Positions 55,147 to 64,000 are shown, numbered from the stretch's first letter. The stretch is 64,000 bases of DNA from Saccharopolyspora gloriosae (GCF_014203325.1 NZ_JACHIV010000001.1:2233501-2297500); one strand, 5' to 3'. The notes: generated by a model from the letters alone, not told the origin. Program-made: numbers and translations.

Positions 55147-55809
55147 TCAGGGCCGCGCCGGGGGCCGGTCGGCTGTGAGCGGGAGGTTGCGCAGCGGCAG
55201 ATCGCTGGGCGGTGGCAGGACTTCCCGCGCCGCTTCGGCGCGGAAGGACTGGAGCAGGTACGCCACCAGGCGCCGGGACGCCGCCCTGTCGTGCGGCAGG
55301 GCGGCGACCAGGCCGCAGTGCGCCAGCAGGGCCACACCGAGATCGGAGGGGTGGAAGTCGGCGCGCAGCGCGCCCGCGGCCTGGGCCCTGCGGATCAGGG
55401 CCTTGAGCTCCCGTTCGGCGCGGCGCGCGTGGTCCGCGGTGCTGCCGGGGAAGGCGGTCGCGAACGCGGCCGAGAACCCCCGTTCCTCCCGCTGCAGCTC
55501 GCAGGCCGTCTCGACCAGCCGCCGGAAGCCCCGCCAGGGGTCGGGGTCGGCGACGGCCTCGGTGAGCGCCTGCCCGCAGGTCTCCAGCTGCCGCGCGAAC
55601 GCGGCGCGCACCAGGTCGTCGCGAGCGGGGAAGCGGCGGTACAGCGTCGCCACGCCCACTCCGGCCCGCCGGGCCACGGTCGCCATCGGTGCCTCGATCC
55701 CGTGCTCGGCGAACACCGCGCGGGCCGCGACGAGGATGCGTTCCCGGTTGCGGCGGGCGTCGGCCCGCAGCCCCTCGTCGTCCGGTATCCGAGAAGATTC
55801 CGCCACCAC
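55147..55809 (-). CDS. TetR family transcriptional regulator
   Basis: The 220-residue protein has a TetR helix-turn-helix (ARAVFAEHGIEAPMATVARR then AGVGVATLYRRFPARDDLV, about residues 28-66) and a variable ligand domain. It is divergent from a zinc-binding quinone-type oxidoreductase gene across 94 bp that contains GGACGGTGCCGTCC, a likely operator. This is a common regulator-oxidoreductase pair in actinobacteria. The effector cannot be inferred. Confidence 0.87.
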   Translation of the reverse strand: MVAESSRIPDDEGLRADARRNRERILVAARAVFAEHGIEAPMATVARRAGVGVATLYRRFPARDDLVRAAFARQLETCGQALTEAVADPDPWRGFRRLVETACELQREERGFSAAFATAFPGSTADHARRAERELKALIRRAQAAGALRADFHPSDLGVALLAHCGLVAALPHDRAASRRLVAYLLQSFRAEAAREVLPPPSDLPLRNLPLTADRPPARP

Positions 55810-55832
55810 TGTCTCTCACCTCCGGCTGAAAC

Positions 55833-55846
55833 GGACGGTGCCGTCC
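55833..55846. promoter_or_regulatory. Probable TetR operator
   Basis: GGACGGTGCCGTCC is a palindrome with 6-bp arms and a 2-bp centre located 24 bp from the TetR start and 58 bp from the oxidoreductase start. Confidence 0.6.
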
Positions 55847-55903
55847 ACTTCGCAGCCTACGCTCGGCCTCGATACCGGCCCTGCTCCTGCGAAGGTGGCG
55901 ACG

Positions 55904-56866
55904 ATGGACGACCGCACGATGAGAGCCGTGCTCTTCGACCGCTACGGCGGCCCCGAAGTGCTGTACGCGGGCCGGGTACCGCGCCCCGAACCGCAGCGCG
56001 GCGAAGTGCTCGTGCGGGTGCGCGCGTTCAGCGTCAACGGCGGCGAACTCGCGGCCCGCGCCGGCCGCGTCCGCCTCCTCACCGGGAGGAGGTTCCCGCA
56101 GCGCATCGGCCTGGACTTCACCGGTGAAGTCGCCGCGCTCGGCACCGGTGCGACGGGCGTCGCGGTCGGCGACCGGGTCTGGGGCGTGCTGCCGCGCACC
56201 GGCTTCGGCAGCGCGGCCGAGTACGTGGCGGTGCGGGCCGACCGGCTCGGCCACATCCCGGAGGGCGTGGACCTGGTGGACGCCGCCGCGCTGCCGGTGG
56301 CGACCACGGCCATCACGGCACTGCGCGACAAGGCGGGGCTGCGCCCCGGCGAACGACTGCTCGTCCGCGGTGCGGCGGGCGGCGTCGGCAACGCCGCCGT
56401 CCAGCTTGGACGGGCCTGGGGCGCCGAGGTCACGGGCCTGGCGCGCGCGGCCAACCTGGACTTCGTCCGCGAGCTCGGCGCTCAGCACGCCATCGACCAC
56501 CGCAGCGCCGCACCGCGGGACCTGGGCCGGTTCGACGTGGTCCTCGACACCGCGGGCACGGACCTGCGCGCCTTCCGGGGGCTGCTGGTGCCGGGCGGGC
56601 GCATGGTGACCATCGCCTTCGACCTGGCGCGGCCCGCCGCGTCGCTCGGCTCCATCGCCGCCAGCGCCGTGCACGGGCGCGGGCGAGTGCGCTTCTTCAG
56701 CGGTAATCCGACGCGGGCGCTGTTCGACGACCTCGCCCGCGAGGTGGCGGCGGGGAACCTGCGTCCCGCCGTGGACGCGCGCTTCCCGCTGGAGGAGACG
56801 GCGGCGGCGCACCGGGCGCTGGAAGCCGGGGGAGTGCGCGGCAAGTACCTGATCACCGTCGACTGA
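55904..56866 (+). CDS. Quinone oxidoreductase-like NADP-dependent dehydrogenase
   Basis: The 320-residue medium-chain dehydrogenase lacks zinc cysteines and fits the zeta-crystallin/quinone oxidoreductase group: RIGLDFTGEVAALGTGATGV near 66-85, VWGVLPRTGFGSAAEYVAV, and the NADP motif VRGAAGGVGNAAVQLGRAWG near 160-179. Such enzymes reduce quinones or enones. GAAGGTGG lies 5 bp before the ATG at 55904; an ATG at 55919 is also possible. It is probably repressed by the divergent TetR protein. Confidence 0.85.
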   Translation: MDDRTMRAVLFDRYGGPEVLYAGRVPRPEPQRGEVLVRVRAFSVNGGELAARAGRVRLLTGRRFPQRIGLDFTGEVAALGTGATGVAVGDRVWGVLPRTGFGSAAEYVAVRADRLGHIPEGVDLVDAAALPVATTAITALRDKAGLRPGERLLVRGAAGGVGNAAVQLGRAWGAEVTGLARAANLDFVRELGAQHAIDHRSAAPRDLGRFDVVLDTAGTDLRAFRGLLVPGGRMVTIAFDLARPAASLGSIAASAVHGRGRVRFFSGNPTRALFDDLAREVAAGNLRPAVDARFPLEETAAAHRALEAGGVRGKYLITVD

Positions 56867-56898
56867 CGAACCGCTGGTTTGGCCTTGGCTTGAGTAGT

Positions 56899-57064
56899 GG
56901 GTCGCTCAGCGGAACCTCAGCGGCTTCCTCGCTGCGGGATCGATTTCTGATGTATGCCATACACAGCGAAATCGCTGTCCTCGCGAGGAAGCCGCTGAGA
57001 ACCCGCCGGTGGTCGTTTTGCTCAAGCTGGTCACTGCTCAGCGGCTTCGCCGCTGACAGGAGAA
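56899..57064 (+). repeat. Dispersed structured element, copy K
   Basis: Outer stem as in copy B, perfect (CTCAGCGGCTTCCTCGC / GCGAGGAAGCCGCTGAG). The inner hairpin CGATTTC/GAAATCG has the perfect tip TGTAT-GCC-ATACA, where copy C has a wobble. Hairpin III has a TTC loop. Confidence 0.88.
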
Positions 57065-57108
57065 GGATGAGGAATGTCGCTCGCTCGGAGCGGCTGGATC
57101 AAAGACAG

Positions 57109-57283
57109 GTGGTCGGCGGCTTCTTCGCTGCCTGTTTTCCTGGTGTGGCCGCGATTTCTGATGTATGCCCGGTACACGGCGAAATCGCTGTCCTCGCGTG
57201 GAAGCCGTTGAGAACCCGCGGGTGGTCGTTTTGCGCAAGCTGGTCGCTGTACAGCGGCTTCGCCGTTGACAGGACAACGGCCA
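57109..57283 (+). repeat. Dispersed structured element, copy L (degenerate, tandem to K)
   Basis: A decayed second copy in tandem with K: the left arm is altered (GGCGGCTTCTTCGCTG), the loop sequence is replaced, but the CGATTTC/GAAATCG hairpin, the right arm and hairpin III (with one changed base on each side) are recognisable. Confidence 0.75.
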
Positions 57284-57325
57284 CGGACGTTGCTCACGGG
57301 AAAAGCCAAGATCAATGGCGGGTGG

Positions 57326-60300
57326 TCAGTCGCAGGGGCGTTCGGTGGTCACGTCGAGTTGGCGCAGGACGGAGGTCTCCGGTTCGGTGAAGTCGCGGTC
57401 GCCGAGTCGGCACAGGTCGTGGAACCACCGGTCCGGATCCAACGGGATCGGACTCCGCCGCGACGGCGTCGAGTCGGCGAAGAACACGCCACCTTCGATC
57501 GCGGGAACGTCCGTTCCGGTCGCGTTCGACGCGACGGTCCCCGCGAGCCGGCGCTCCTTCAAGTTCCAGATCTGCAGGCCCTCGGAATCGTCTTCGGTGA
57601 ACAGGTGGTCCCCGGAGAAGCCGAGGGCGTCGCCGGTGTCCGCGTTGATCTTCGGGAGCACCACCCGCTCGTCGAGGTCGACGAGCGTGATCCGGCTCGG
57701 GTAGCCCCCGGTGACGGCGGCGGTCGAACCGTCCTGGGACACGACCGCTCGCACGGTGGCACCGGAGCCGTCCAGCGGGAACTCGTGCAGCGGCTTGCGG
57801 GACGCGACGTCCCACAGCAGCAGCCGCCCGTCGAGCGCCACCAGCAGCTCGCCGGGGTGTCCGGGGCGGGCGGTGACCTGGGGGTCCTTCGGCAACCGTC
57901 CTCGCGCGTCCGCCTGCCCCAGCACGACGGGCGGTGCCGTCCGGTCCTTCGTCCGGAAGTCCCAGGACGACAGCATTCCCGCGCTGCCGACCACGAACTC
58001 GCCGTCCGCCGCCCGCGCCACCGAGATGTTCCGGGTGTCCTCGCTGCGCTCCGAAGGATCGTGGCCTGGCGGGGTCGGCAGCGTCCGTTCGCCCTCCAAG
58101 ACGAGATCGGAGGTGCGGTAGAAGCGCAGCGTCGACTCGTGCGCGACCGCGAGGTGCTCACCGGTCGCGTCGAACGTCGCGGTGAACGCGGAGAGGAAGG
58201 TGCCGTCCGGATCGGGGACGGCCGCCGTCGCGAGCACGGTGCCGTCCGCGTCGTGCAAGGTCAGCTCCGCGCTGCCGGGAACACCGGCGTCGCGCGCCGT
58301 GAGCCACCGCCGCCCGTCCTCGGACGCCGCGAACGACTCGCCGCGCACCTGCTCGGCCACGGTGGGAACAGCGCTCGCTTCCACCGCGCCGTCGCGCTGG
58401 TGCACGGACGTCAGCTCCCCGTCGGCGCCCGGCACCAGAGCCGGTAGTTCTGCCACGTCCGTGTCGACGTCGAAGGCGCCCGCGAACGTCCGGAGCCCGG
58501 TCGGCCAGTGGATGATCGCCTGCGTGTTCCGGTACGGGACGTCGGACAGCACGTACTGACCGGTGAGGTCGGTGTGGAGGCCGCTGCACGGGGTGCCGGG
58601 CAGCTCGGTGACGCGATCGGTGCGCAGGTCGACGACCTGCACCGCGGTATCCGCGCACCGCGCCAGCACCGTCCCGTTCCCCGCGAGCACGTCCGAGGAT
58701 TCGAGCGGGTGGGTGCGGAGGATCGCGCCGGAAGCCAGGTCTAGGCGCTCCACGATGTCCGGGCCTGCGCCGCCGCTGCGCTCGGTGATCAGCGACTTCC
58801 CGTCCGACGACGGGTGCACCGCCGTCAGCGGGGTGCCGGGATCGAGCGCGATCCGGTTGGGGACCTCCTGCCCGGTCACCAGATCCCACACGTGCACCGG
58901 CTGCCGCGCTGTGCGCGAGTAGAGCGCGAGGAACCGGCTGTTCCAGCTGAAATCGGCGGCGTTCGCGTCGTTCAGGATCGAATCGTCCTGCGCCACCAGC
59001 GGAATCGGCCGGTCCTCATCCGTCAGGTCGAGGAGCCGGACGCCCCTGTTCGGTCCGCTTTCGAACACGATCAGCATCCGGCCGTCCGGGCTGAGCCCCA
59101 CCTGGCCCGCGGGGGACACGACCGGATCGACCGGGAGGTCGCGGTGCCGGGGGTGCGGTCCGGCGAGGCCCGACCACAACGTCGGGGGCGCGGCCGGATC
59201 GGAGTGGTGCGCCAGCACGACACCGCCGTCGGAGCTCGCCTGCAGCTGCGAGACGTCGGCGTCCGGGATCAGGCCGGGGCCGAGGACCCGGTGCACCCCG
59301 TCCCAGTGCAGGCGTTGCTCGAACAGGGCGGCATAAGCCTCGTCGCTGTCCGGTTTCTCCCGATATGCCGCCAGGACCAGTTGCAGCGCCTGACGCGGGT
59401 CGACCTCGGCGGCCCGCTCGGCGGCCTGTGCGAGCAGGCGGGCGTTGCTGGTGCGCAGCTGCTCGTCGACGTCGCCGGCGAACTTCCCGACGGCGCCGGT
59501 GAGCAGGACGGCGACGAGCGCGAGGGCCACCGAGATCGCGGTGATGGTGCGCCAGCGGCGTTGGGACCGGCGCTGCGCGTCCTCGCTGCGGGCGATGAAC
59601 TCCCGTTGCGGCGGGGGAACGTCGTCGGGGCGCCTGCGCCGCCACTGCGCCGCTTCGGCGAGCGGAGCGCCGCTGAGCTGGCCGCCGGAGTCGCGCAGGT
59701 CGTCCAGCCTCGCCAGCCAGGCGAGGAAGACGGCGTCCTCGTCGAGCCGTTCGCGCAGCCTCGGCCAGTGGTCGATCAGGGCCTGGTGCGGCAGTTCCAC
59801 CTGCCCTTCCCGGATGACGACGAGCCGTGCCGCGGCGAGCCGGTCGGCGACGGACCGGAGGTCGTCGCCGAGTTCGTCGAGGTCCGCGCGGCGGCGCGTG
59901 TGGCCGCCGTCGCCGTCGGGCCGGGTCAGGCTGATCAGCAGCCGCTCGGCGCGCGCCGCCTCCGCCGGGCCGAAGGCGGCGAGCGCGGCGTCGGCGTGCT
60001 TGCGCAACGCTCCGGGAAGTCCTCCGAGCTCCTGGTACGCGGCGTGGGTGAGCCAGCTGCCGCACCGGCGGTCCCACAGCTGCTTCAACGCTTCGGACAG
60101 CAGCGGGAGCGCGCCGTGCCCCGGCGGGCAGTCGTGCAGGACGGCGTCCACCAACCCGGCCTCGAACGCGAGCCCGCCGTCCTCCGCCGGACGCACGATC
60201 GCCGCGCGGAGGTCGTCGCGGTCCATCGGGTCCAGCAGCCACACCGCGTCGTTGAGCTTCTCGCGGGTGCCGGGCCCGATCAGGGCGTCCAGGGACCGCG

Positions 60301-61261
60301 AGCGCAACGTCAGCACCACCCGCAGCCGACCGCCCGGTGCCGCGTCGATCCGGGCGATGACCTGCGCCAGCCGCTCGCGGGCGGCGTCGGGGTCGGCGAT
60401 GACCGACTCCTCGAACTGGTCCAGGAACAGCACCGCTTCGCCGTCGGAGACCGGGACGGAGCCGAGCGGGTCACCGGGGCGCAGCTCGGCGACCGCGACG
60501 CCCTGCCGCGCGAGCCGGGGCAGCAGACCGGCTCGGACCAGCGACGACTTCCCGCTTCCGGAGGGCCCCACGACGGCGACCAGGTCCCGCGAGGTGAGGC
60601 GGCCCAGCAGCTCCTCGACCGCCTCGTCCCGGCCGTGGAAGCGCGCGGCGTCCTCCGGCCCGAACGGCGCCAGCCCGAGGTACGGGTTGGGCGCGTCGGC
60701 GGGCCACCTGCCGAAGGACGACACCGGCACCAGGTGCGCCGTCGTCGCGGTCGTCCCGGACCGGGTGACGACCATCCCGACGACGCCGCCCAGCTCCTCG
60801 TCCCACACCGGGGATCCGCTGAACCCGCGCACGATGCGTTCGTGATCGGGATCCACCCGCATCTGGACGCGACCCCGGCCCTGCGTTCCCGCGAGGGAAC
60901 CGGACACCCAGACGCCGTCCGGTTCGGCGTCGGTGAACCCGAGCACGCGGAACCGGTGGTCGCGCACGTCGCAGTCCAGCCGGACGGGGGTGGGCCGTGC
61001 CCGCTCCGGTGGGGCGAGCAGTTCCAGGATCGCGACGTCCTCGACGTCGTCGCGCTCGACCACGTCCACCGCGCAACCGTCGGAGCCGAGCAGCGGGAAC
61101 TGCGCCCGCACGTCGTCGAATCCCGCGATGACGTGCGCGCACGTGGCGATCAGGCCGCCGGGCAGCGTGAAACCGGTGCCGAGCAACCGCCCGCCGCAGA
61201 CGAGGCGGACCAGCGACGCGGCCAGCGGTTCGGCCGCGGCCGGGTCAGGACGTTCGTTCAT
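57326..61261 (-). CDS. Trypsin-nSTAND NTPase-beta-propeller conflict-type protein
   Basis: The 1311-residue protein combines three modules. Residues 10-185 are a trypsin-like peptidase with His43 (TCAHV), Asp75 (VEDVAIL) and Ser148 (GFSGSP). Residues about 192-560 are an nSTAND ATPase: PYLGLAPFGPEDAARFHGRD leads in, the Walker A is GPSGSGKS at 232-239 and the Walker B is AVLFLDQFEE at 276-285. A single transmembrane helix lies at about 572-594. From about 650 to the end are WD40-like propeller repeats. Such proteins are regarded as regulated conflict or immune switches in multicellular actinobacteria: the propeller senses, the NTPase gates, and the peptidase is the effector. A Trypco1 gene lies 75 bp upstream. 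Confidence 0.86.
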   Translation of the reverse strand: MNERPDPAAAEPLAASLVRLVCGGRLLGTGFTLPGGLIATCAHVIAGFDDVRAQFPLLGSDGCAVDVVERDDVEDVAILELLAPPERARPTPVRLDCDVRDHRFRVLGFTDAEPDGVWVSGSLAGTQGRGRVQMRVDPDHERIVRGFSGSPVWDEELGGVVGMVVTRSGTTATTAHLVPVSSFGRWPADAPNPYLGLAPFGPEDAARFHGRDEAVEELLGRLTSRDLVAVVGPSGSGKSSLVRAGLLPRLARQGVAVAELRPGDPLGSVPVSDGEAVLFLDQFEESVIADPDAARERLAQVIARIDAAPGGRLRVVLTLRSRSLDALIGPGTREKLNDAVWLLDPMDRDDLRAAIVRPAEDGGLAFEAGLVDAVLHDCPPGHGALPLLSEALKQLWDRRCGSWLTHAAYQELGGLPGALRKHADAALAAFGPAEAARAERLLISLTRPDGDGGHTRRRADLDELGDDLRSVADRLAAARLVVIREGQVELPHQALIDHWPRLRERLDEDAVFLAWLARLDDLRDSGGQLSGAPLAEAAQWRRRRPDDVPPPQREFIARSEDAQRRSQRRWRTITAISVALALVAVLLTGAVGKFAGDVDEQLRTSNARLLAQAAERAAEVDPRQALQLVLAAYREKPDSDEAYAALFEQRLHWDGVHRVLGPGLIPDADVSQLQASSDGGVVLAHHSDPAAPPTLWSGLAGPHPRHRDLPVDPVVSPAGQVGLSPDGRMLIVFESGPNRGVRLLDLTDEDRPIPLVAQDDSILNDANAADFSWNSRFLALYSRTARQPVHVWDLVTGQEVPNRIALDPGTPLTAVHPSSDGKSLITERSGGAGPDIVERLDLASGAILRTHPLESSDVLAGNGTVLARCADTAVQVVDLRTDRVTELPGTPCSGLHTDLTGQYVLSDVPYRNTQAIIHWPTGLRTFAGAFDVDTDVAELPALVPGADGELTSVHQRDGAVEASAVPTVAEQVRGESFAASEDGRRWLTARDAGVPGSAELTLHDADGTVLATAAVPDPDGTFLSAFTATFDATGEHLAVAHESTLRFYRTSDLVLEGERTLPTPPGHDPSERSEDTRNISVARAADGEFVVGSAGMLSSWDFRTKDRTAPPVVLGQADARGRLPKDPQVTARPGHPGELLVALDGRLLLWDVASRKPLHEFPLDGSGATVRAVVSQDGSTAAVTGGYPSRITLVDLDERVVLPKINADTGDALGFSGDHLFTEDDSEGLQIWNLKERRLAGTVASNATGTDVPAIEGGVFFADSTPSRRSPIPLDPDRWFHDLCRLGDRDFTEPETSVLRQLDVTTERPCD

Positions 61262-61336
61262 GGCACGGCACCCGCGCGGTTCCGGACGGCCGAGCTCGGC
61301 GGCGCACCCGTCCTCGTCCAGGACCTCCGGCCGGAA

Positions 61337-61660
61337 TCACTTGTCCGGCTTGACGTCGTTCCACTCGATGGTCACGTTGAAGTTGGCCTCACCGGAGGAC
61401 TTCGCGACCGCGAGGCTCGCCTCCCCGGTCACCTTGATGCCGAACTGCACGTTCACCTTCGACGGCGGCTGCTCCATCGCGCGGAGTTCACCGAGCACCG
61501 CTTCGGCGGCGGACCGGATGTTGCCCATCGCCTTCTGCACGGTCTCGGAGGCCTGCACGACCTTGCCGCCACCGCCGACCGGGATCGAGCCCTGCCCGTC
61601 GGTCGATTCGATGAGCAGTTCGCCGCCGTTCTCCAACGGCATCCTGACCAGATCCGACAT
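61337..61660 (-). CDS. Trypsin-co-occurring domain protein (Trypco1/CU044_2847 family)
   Basis: The 107-residue product matches the Trypco1 family: MPLENGGELLIESTD at the start, a helix SETVQKAMGNIRSAAEAVLGEL in the middle (described by its ends) and VNVQFGIKVTGEASLAVAKS then GEANFNVTIEW at the end. The family is named for repeatedly neighbouring trypsin-like peptidase genes in NTPase-based conflict systems. Here the trypsin-nSTAND gene follows by 75 bp in the same direction, so the two probably form an operon. It may be a substrate, activator or inhibitor of the peptidase; its function is unknown. The Shine-Dalgarno is weak. Confidence 0.85.
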   Translation of the reverse strand: MSDLVRMPLENGGELLIESTDGQGSIPVGGGGKVVQASETVQKAMGNIRSAAEAVLGELRAMEQPPSKVNVQFGIKVTGEASLAVAKSSGEANFNVTIEWNDVKPDK

Positions 61661-61754
61661 CCCGCTGCCCCCGAGCTCACGACATTGACGACGTGATCGA
61701 ACCTAGCCGAACAGCGGCCGCCGCAGGGGAGGTTTCGAGAACTTCCGGCGAGGT

Positions 61755-63146
61755 TCAGGACGCGGTCGCCTCGGGAGCGGGTTTCCTCACTTCCGGGCCG
61801 GTCGAATCGGACGTCGCGGACTCGTCGGCGGCGACCGCGCGGTCGGCGGAGGAGCGGTCGGCCAGGACCCGGCGGGCGAGGTCGAGGTCGAGGTCGCCGT
61901 CCCACTTCGCGATGGCCAGCGTCGCCACCGCGTTGCCGTAGAAGTTCACCAGCGCACGGCACTCGGACATGAACTTGTCGATGCCGAAGATCAGCATGAT
62001 GCCCGCCGCGGGGACGGTGCCGAGGGTGGACAGCGTCGCGGTCAGCGCGATGAAACCGCCCCCGGCGACGCCCGCCGCTCCCTTGGAGGTGAGCAGCATG
62101 ACCGCGAGCAGCCCCAGCTGCTGGCCGACGCTCAGCGGGGTGTCGGTGGCCTGGGCGATGTAGAGGGTCGCCAGCGACAGGTAGATCGCGGCGCCGTCGA
62201 GGTTGAAGCTGTACCCGGTCGGCACGACCAGCCCGACCGTGGCGCGATCGGCGCCCAGGAACGTCATCTTGCGCATCAGCCCCGGCAGCGCGGGTTCGGC
62301 GGTGGAGGTGCCGAGGACGAGGAAGAACTCCTCCTTGAGGTAGCGCAGCAGCTGGAAGATGTTGAGCCGGACGTAGGCGGCGAGGAACCCGCCGAGCACG
62401 ACCACGACGAACACGATCGACGTCGCGTAGAACAGCACGATCAACGAGCCGAGGCTGCTCAACGTGGACAGCCCGAACGCGCCCACCGCGTAGGCCATCG
62501 CACCGAACGCGCCGAGCGGCGCGGCCTTCATGACGAAGCCCAGCACCGCGAACACGACCGCGGTGCAGCGGTTGACGCCCGCGATGAGCGGTTCGCCGAC
62601 GGCGCCGACCGCCTTGATCGCGATCCCGAACAGCACCGCGAGGAAGATGATCTGCAGGATGTCGCCCTCGACGAACGCGCCGAAGAAGCTCTCCGGGACG
62701 AGCTGGGTGAACATCTCCCACCAGTGCCGCGCCTCGCCCTGCTCCACGTACTGCTGGGCCGACTCGGAGGTCCGCATCGTCGCGGGGTCGGCGTGCACGC
62801 CCTCGCCCAACCGGAAGAGGTTCATCGCCACGAGGCCCATGGTCATCGCCGCGATGGTGCCGATCTGGAAGTAGGTGAGGGCTTTCAGGCCGGTGACGCC
62901 TACCTTCTTGAGATCGGCGACGTTCGCGATGCCGCCGATGATCGTGAGGAAGACGATCGGCCCGATGAGCATCTTCATCGCCGTGATGAAGGTGCTGCCG
63001 ATGGGCTCCATCGCCTCGCCGAGATCGGGCCACCGCCAGCCGGCGAGGATCCCGACGGCGATGGCGACGAGCACCTGCACGTACAGCTGCCGGTACCAGC
63101 GCTTGCGCTTCGGCCTGCCGTCGCCGTCTTGCGGCACCCCGCCCAT
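61755..63146 (-). CDS. Dicarboxylate:cation symporter (DctA/GltP family)
   Basis: The 463-residue transporter of the DAACS family has eight helices and two reentrant loops. Conserved segments are SFNLDGAAIYLSLATLYIAQ in helix 7-8 region, LTSKGAAGVAGGGFIAL in reentrant loop 2 and MLLIFGIDKFMSECRALVNFYGN with the substrate-contacting Asp, Arg and Asn of DctA. Relatives import succinate, fumarate, malate or glutamate; DctA-type C4-dicarboxylate uptake is favoured by the Arg. ATG at 63146 has AGGAGG 6 bp upstream. It is divergent from a LysR gene, 149 bp away, which is its likely regulator. Confidence 0.9.
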   Translation of the reverse strand: MGGVPQDGDGRPKRKRWYRQLYVQVLVAIAVGILAGWRWPDLGEAMEPIGSTFITAMKMLIGPIVFLTIIGGIANVADLKKVGVTGLKALTYFQIGTIAAMTMGLVAMNLFRLGEGVHADPATMRTSESAQQYVEQGEARHWWEMFTQLVPESFFGAFVEGDILQIIFLAVLFGIAIKAVGAVGEPLIAGVNRCTAVVFAVLGFVMKAAPLGAFGAMAYAVGAFGLSTLSSLGSLIVLFYATSIVFVVVVLGGFLAAYVRLNIFQLLRYLKEEFFLVLGTSTAEPALPGLMRKMTFLGADRATVGLVVPTGYSFNLDGAAIYLSLATLYIAQATDTPLSVGQQLGLLAVMLLTSKGAAGVAGGGFIALTATLSTLGTVPAAGIMLIFGIDKFMSECRALVNFYGNAVATLAIAKWDGDLDLDLARRVLADRSSADRAVAADESATSDSTGPEVRKPAPEATAS

Positions 63147-63295
63147 GAATCCTCCTTGATCCCGGGAAACGTGGGCACCACGGTGACCCGGCGGGAGCGG
63201 CGGCGTCCAAGAGTATGTTGCTAACCGACTCATAGGTTCTTCCGATGAAACGCCCGTCACCTGGGGGTACGGGCGCCCGGCTGGAGGTCGCGCCG

Positions 63296-64000
63296 ATGGA
63301 CGCCCGGCGGCTGGAGTACTTCCTGGCGGTGGTCGACCACGGCGGGTTCGGCCGGGCGGCGGAGGCGCTGCACCTGGCGCAACCCTCGCTGTCGCAAGGG
63401 ATCGCGGGCTTGGAGCGGGAGCTCGGCGTGCCGCTGTTCCACCGGGTGGGGCGCGGCGTGGTCCTCAGCGACGCGGGTTCCGAGCTCGTGGGTCCGGCCC
63501 GCCAGGTCCTGCGCGACCTGCGGTCGGCCCGTTCGGCGGTGGACTCGGTGAAGGGCCTGCTGCGGGGCCGGGTCGAGATCGCCACGATGCCCTCGCCCGG
63601 GGTGGAACCGCTGGGCGCGCTGACCCGCGCGTTCTGCGAGCGCCACCCCGGCGTCACCGTCGGGGCGGAGGCCGCGTTCACCCCGGACGAGGTGGTTCAG
63701 CAGATCAAGAACGGCTCCTGCGAGCTCGGGCTGATCGGAGCGCCCGAGGTGCCGAACCCACCCGGCGTGGAGGTGCGGGAACTGGAGGCGCAGGAGTTCT
63801 ACCTGGTCGGCGACACCGGCCTCGACCTGCCCGCGGACGAGCCGGTCCGCCCCGCCGACCTCGCCGGCGTGCGGCTGATCGCCTCGCCGCCGGGCAGCCT
63901 GATGCGCCGGATCGTCGACGACGTGCTCGCCGCCGGAGTGGACGTGCGCATCGCCGCGGAGGTCGCGCACCGGACGTCGGTGCTGCCGCTGGTGCTGCAG
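63296..64000 (+). CDS. LysR family transcriptional regulator (3' truncated by window end)
   Basis: 235 codons are present and open to the end of the window. The N-terminal helix-turn-helix is RRLEYFLAVVDHGGFGRAAE then ALHLAQPSLSQGIAGLERELG, typical LysR, followed by the effector domain from VEIATMPSPGVEPLGALTRAF. ATG at 63296 is chosen because GGAGG lies 8 bp upstream and the conserved fold starts there; an in-frame ATG at 63245 would add 17 residues. It is divergent from the dicarboxylate symporter, suggesting that it controls it. Confidence 0.88.
   Translation, partial: MDARRLEYFLAVVDHGGFGRAAEALHLAQPSLSQGIAGLERELGVPLFHRVGRGVVLSDAGSELVGPARQVLRDLRSARSAVDSVKGLLRGRVEIATMPSPGVEPLGALTRAFCERHPGVTVGAEAAFTPDEVVQQIKNGSCELGLIGAPEVPNPPGVEVRELEAQEFYLVGDTGLDLPADEPVRPADLAGVRLIASPPGSLMRRIVDDVLAAGVDVRIAAEVAHRTSVLPLVLQ

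Noticed and set aside
57031-57315. Short open frames inside the structured elements (peptides with AADK/SGSAADRTTT-like ends)
   Set aside because: They occur because the elements lack stops in some frames, differ in reading frame between copies and have no conserved start or ribosome-binding site; the conserved property is base pairing.

Overview
The window is chromosomal DNA of a high-GC actinomycete. An S-(hydroxymethyl)mycothiol dehydrogenase gene, a BioQ-type biotin repressor with matching operators, an IdeR/DmdR-like iron box and the G/C-ending codons all point to Actinobacteria. A member of the Pseudonocardiales (Saccharopolyspora-like) is my inference; no rRNA or tRNA gene is present to test it.

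Layout. 1-7.9 kb: the end of a zinc-type dehydrogenase, a four-copy 47-bp palindrome array in front of an SMP-30 lactonase, an acetyltransferase, and a hexuronate-type operon (LacI regulator, ManD-like dehydratase, fructuronate reductase-like enzyme, MHS transporter). 8-27 kb: accessory metabolism and secreted proteins. These are a GH18 enzyme, an aldehyde dehydrogenase, a DeoR/polyol-permease pair, a hotdog protein, a 2-hydroxyacid dehydrogenase, a siderophore-binding lipoprotein behind an iron box, a chymotrypsin-like protease, a small Cys-rich protein, hydrolases, a large secreted glycosidase, and an NCS2 permease plus sulfotransferase-like protein facing an XRE-cupin regulator. 28-33 kb: bioQ divergent from bioBAFD. 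33-55 kb: a large methylamine catabolic island. 55-64 kb: a TetR/oxidoreductase pair, a Trypco1 plus trypsin-nSTAND-propeller conflict-type pair, a C4-dicarboxylate symporter and a LysR gene cut by the window end.

The 33-55 kb island reads as a pathway. A three-component Rieske oxygenase (oxygenase, Rieske ferredoxin, ferredoxin reductase) would N-demethylate glycine betaine. A dimethylglycine oxidase then makes sarcosine, and the heterotetrameric sarcosine oxidase SoxBDAG makes glycine. GlyA and SdaA carry glycine to serine and pyruvate. FolD, a stand-alone FchA-type cyclodeaminase-family protein and PurU process the folate-bound C1 units, and MscR plus a metallo-hydrolase remove free formaldehyde by the mycothiol route. 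Four near-identical TGATATRTCA sites, three of them just downstream of TTGACC-N17-TANNNT promoters, sit before the GntR gene, the MHS transporter, the dimethylglycine oxidase operon and glyA-sox, so the GntR protein is the likely local repressor. A second palindrome, GTTGC-N7-GCAAC, lies before the ferredoxin and the oxygenase genes. The island FolD has Ile where the cyclohydrolase lysine should be, next to a protein family that can supply that activity.

The most striking unexplained feature is a family of twelve dispersed intergenic elements of about 165 bp. Each has a long imperfect stem with conserved internal loops, a capping hairpin and a second hairpin. Their stems differ in sequence but keep pairing by compensatory changes, which indicates selection on structure.
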